Shown: positions 62,119 through 64,000 of the stretch, piece after piece | Layout of the letters: each line of letters starts with the position of its first letter | How positions within the stretch are numbered: position 1 is the first letter of the stretch | Source of the DNA: Geosporobacter subterraneus DSM 17957 | GTDB lineage: Bacteria; Bacillota; Clostridia; Peptostreptococcales; Thermotaleaceae | DNA length: 64,000 bases | Assembly (NCBI RefSeq): GCF_900142145.1 | Contig: NZ_FQZV01000011.1 | Span: 26,594 to 90,593, forward strand | Reading direction: 5' to 3' | Made by a program: the position numbers and the translations under genes | The notes under the pieces: generated by a model | What the model saw: the letters and a program-made list of their open reading frames with translations, nothing else | What the model was told of the DNA's origin: nothing | The model's database searches: none

Positions 62119-63179
62119 AGTATTCCGAAAAGGGTATCCAAAAAATAATTATTCATTTCATCGGTTCCAAGAGTCACCCGAATACAGGTCTGATATTTCT
62201 CATGGAGAATAGGCTTCACTACAATCCCGCGTTCTAACAATCGTCTATACATCTCTACGCTGTTTACACCTGTATTAATCATAATAAAATTACCGCTGGA
62301 ATTATAATAGGAAATACCTTGTTTTTCCAGCTGCCTAACCATCAGGGCTTTGCTTTTCTGGTTGGAATATTTAATTTTTCCGATGTGAATCGGGTCATCA
62401 AGACTTGCCTCCGCTGCAATTAACCCCAAAGTATTGGTATTGAAAAGCAGGCGTACATCGTCCAGCTTCTGAATAATTTCACTTTTGCCCACCGCATAGC
62501 CAATTCTACAGGCAGCTAATCCGTATATTTTAGAAAATGTTCTAACCGCTAGAATATTCTTTTTGCTGATATATCGAATCCCACTTACATGGGCATACTC
62601 GTACTCGGCATAGGCTTCATCCAACAGCAAAATCACATGTTCAGGCAAGGATTCAATAAACTGCTCCAAAGCTAACCCTGATATAAAGGCCCCTGTGGGA
62701 TTGTTTGGATTGCACAAAATAATCATTCTTGTCTGATTGGTAATGGATTTCTGAATCTCTACCAAATCAAAATTACCCATGGGCATATCTAAAAACCTGC
62801 AGATTCCCTGGCAGCGCTCCACCCCTATAGCGTAATTATCATAGGTTGGGGTAGGGATAATCACTTCATCCCCCTTCTGCAGCAGCCCTCTAAGAATCAG
62901 ATCAATAACCTCATCGGCTCCATTGCCAATCAATATTTGCTCCTTCTCAATATCCCACAGACTGCAAAGCTTTCGCTTCAGACTGGCTGCCTGTGGGTCG
63001 GGGTAAAACTGTAAGTTTTCAACAGCTTCCTTTATAACCTCCAAGGCCTTTGGAGAAGGCCCGTAGACATTTTCATTATTGGACAGTTTAATAATCAGTT
63101 CTTTATTTAGAATTCTTTTAATTTCGCTCTCTGGATATTCCTTAATGTTTAATAAATTGGGAATGCTTTGTATATCCAT
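62109..63179 (-). CDS. hisC: Histidinol-phosphate aminotransferase
   Basis: 356 residues. Fold-type I PLP enzyme: LSNNENVYGPSPKALEVI, GNGADEVIDLILRG, NPNNPTGAFIS, LLDEAYAEY, PLP lysine in RTFSKIYGLAACRIGYAV, and RVTLGTDEMN. Converts imidazole-acetol phosphate to histidinol phosphate. It stands alone, away from other his genes; single-copy relatives also serve aromatic amino acids. Confidence 0.9.
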   Translation of the reverse strand: MDIQSIPNLLNIKEYPESEIKRILNKELIIKLSNNENVYGPSPKALEVIKEAVENLQFYPDPQAASLKRKLCSLWDIEKEQILIGNGADEVIDLILRGLLQKGDEVIIPTPTYDNYAIGVERCQGICRFLDMPMGNFDLVEIQKSITNQTRMIILCNPNNPTGAFISGLALEQFIESLPEHVILLLDEAYAEYEYAHVSGIRYISKKNILAVRTFSKIYGLAACRIGYAVGKSEIIQKLDDVRLLFNTNTLGLIAAEASLDDPIHIGKIKYSNQKSKALMVRQLEKQGISYYNSSGNFIMINTGVNSVEMYRRLLERGIVVKPILHEKYQTCIRVTLGTDEMNNYFLDTLFGILYK

Positions 63180-63281
63180 ATTTTTCCCCCTTGCAGGACC
63201 ATAAAGCCAAGTCTTTGTCTTAAAATTCTTGAAAATAATAAAACAATTATATCAACTTTCAATTTTTATGTCAACAAATCA

Positions 63282-63653
63282 TCAGCCCAAGGACTCTATA
63301 TAAAATCCTGCAATGGTTAGAAATAGGCCAATAAATATAAGTATGATGGCAAAGTTCAGATCTAACTGTTTATTGCTTCTCTCATATTCCGTGAATTTTC
63401 TAGGTCCTGTCAAATCCATACGATAGGCTGCCTGGGGGTGAGCCCCGCTTTTTGCTGAAGCGTTAGACATGAATCCCGATATGGTTACATCCCCGCCAAA
63501 GGTGCCTAAAAGCCCCACTGTAAGCACTAGAATTCCTACCCCCAGCATCCCCTTCCAAAGCGTTATGCCTAATACATGAAGCATCAACATAACCACACCT
63601 GAACCGATGAAAGCAGCTGCCAGTTGTTTCATTAAATTCAATATCCATTTCAT
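63282..63653 (-). CDS. Small membrane protein, unknown, 123 aa
   Basis: Three hydrophobic spans (about 9-28, 33-60 and 98-121) with a cytoplasmic-looking loop (ASAKSGAHPQAAYRMDLTGPRKFTEYERSNKQ) between the second and third. No family I recognise. GGGGGA lies upstream of the ATG. Confidence 0.75.
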   Translation of the reverse strand: MKWILNLMKQLAAAFIGSGVVMLMLHVLGITLWKGMLGVGILVLTVGLLGTFGGDVTISGFMSNASAKSGAHPQAAYRMDLTGPRKFTEYERSNKQLDLNFAIILIFIGLFLTIAGFYIESLG

Positions 63654-63814
63654 AAAATCCCCCCTTTTATATAATTATTAGCTCGTTGCAGAACTCTACA
63701 ACTCGCACAAATACTGCATTTTAATCTATTGAAATGGCTAAGTTTCCCCCGTTTTGGGTATATATACATTGTGAAATTGTACATAACTCAAAACTTACAA
63801 GAAAGGAGAAACTT

Positions 63815-64000
63815 ATGCCAATTTCAGCGAAACAATTAAATCTTTGTGATATCTCATCTGACTTTGATAAGTTCTTTCATCAGGATCAAAATAATCTACT
63901 TTCTCTATTAAACCAACATATTGATATTACTCCGTTTATCCCTTTTTCTTTTTATCAAAAGTATTATTCTTCACTAGGTACCAATCGAGACTATTCTCTT
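63815..64000 (+). CDS. Transposase, N-terminal part (cut by window edge)
   Basis: ATG 63815 follows GAAAGGAG. The 62 visible residues (MPISAKQLNLCDISSDFDKFF ... IDITPFIPFSFYQKYYSSLG) resemble the start of a DDE transposase with a DUF772-like N-terminus (IS1182-type). The catalytic part lies outside the window, so the family is uncertain. Confidence 0.6.
   Translation, partial: MPISAKQLNLCDISSDFDKFFHQDQNNLLSLLNQHIDITPFIPFSFYQKYYSSLGTNRDYSL

Overview
The window looks like chromosomal DNA of a low-GC, spore-forming, anaerobic member of the Clostridia. Alkaliphilus/Natronincola-type bacteria would fit, but this is an inference. The evidence is the sporulation gene set (spoIIE, yabP, yabQ, a SpoIID-like gene, spoVB, spoVT, spoVG), AGGAGG-type ribosome binding sites, a T-box, a lysine riboswitch, and a peroxiredoxin whose peroxidatic residue is encoded by an in-frame TGA (selenocysteine).

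Layout. 1-24.9 kb is the conserved Firmicutes block known from Bacillus subtilis, mostly on the minus strand: purR, spoVG, glmU, prs, pth, mfd, spoVT, yabM, yabN, yabO, yabP, yabQ, divIC, yabR, spoIIE. Extra genes sit inside it: a chemoreceptor, a PrsA-type foldase, HU, a SpoIID-like gene, a Ppx/GppA gene and two tRNA genes. murC is divergent at its end. 24.9-34.9 kb is an accessory island, visibly richer in G+C. It holds a three-hairpin dispersed repeat, a decayed CD-NTase (CBASS-type cyclase), an apparently intact type III restriction-modification operon (mod-rhuM-res), a broken PLD/SNF2-type helicase joined to a DUF4391 tail, an XRE regulator, a four-unit 20-bp repeat array and an internally deleted IS3-family element. 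35-45 kb carries an unknown membrane-anchored protein, an LCP protein, hbd and crt, the selenocysteine peroxiredoxin, leucyl aminopeptidase, a CBS/DRTGG Mn pyrophosphatase, and riboswitch-controlled aspartokinase followed by a palindromic insertion-like structure. 45.9-54.7 kb has an NhaC antiporter, a 2-oxoacid dehydrogenase operon (E1 alpha, E1 beta, E2, E3) and a T-box-controlled tryptophan transporter. 54.8-64 kb has a small 2Fe-2S ferredoxin, a polyphosphate operon (ppx-ppk-ppx), an esterase, a metal-dependent hydrolase, HisC, a small membrane protein and the start of a transposase.

How the parts fit. The first block links nucleotide and cell-wall precursor supply, translation quality control, transcription-coupled repair and the onset of sporulation. 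Two promoter architectures can be read directly: a sigma-H-like site before spoVG, and a sigma-A/Spo0A-like site with a 21-bp spacer before spoIIE. The island is a defence locus in which one system (type III R-M) appears intact while two neighbours (a CD-NTase and a helicase module) are in ruins. Points most worth checking are the selenocysteine peroxiredoxin, the structured dispersed repeat with compensatory changes, the CD-NTase ruin, the 20-bp repeat array and the duplicated aspartokinase terminator around a long palindrome.
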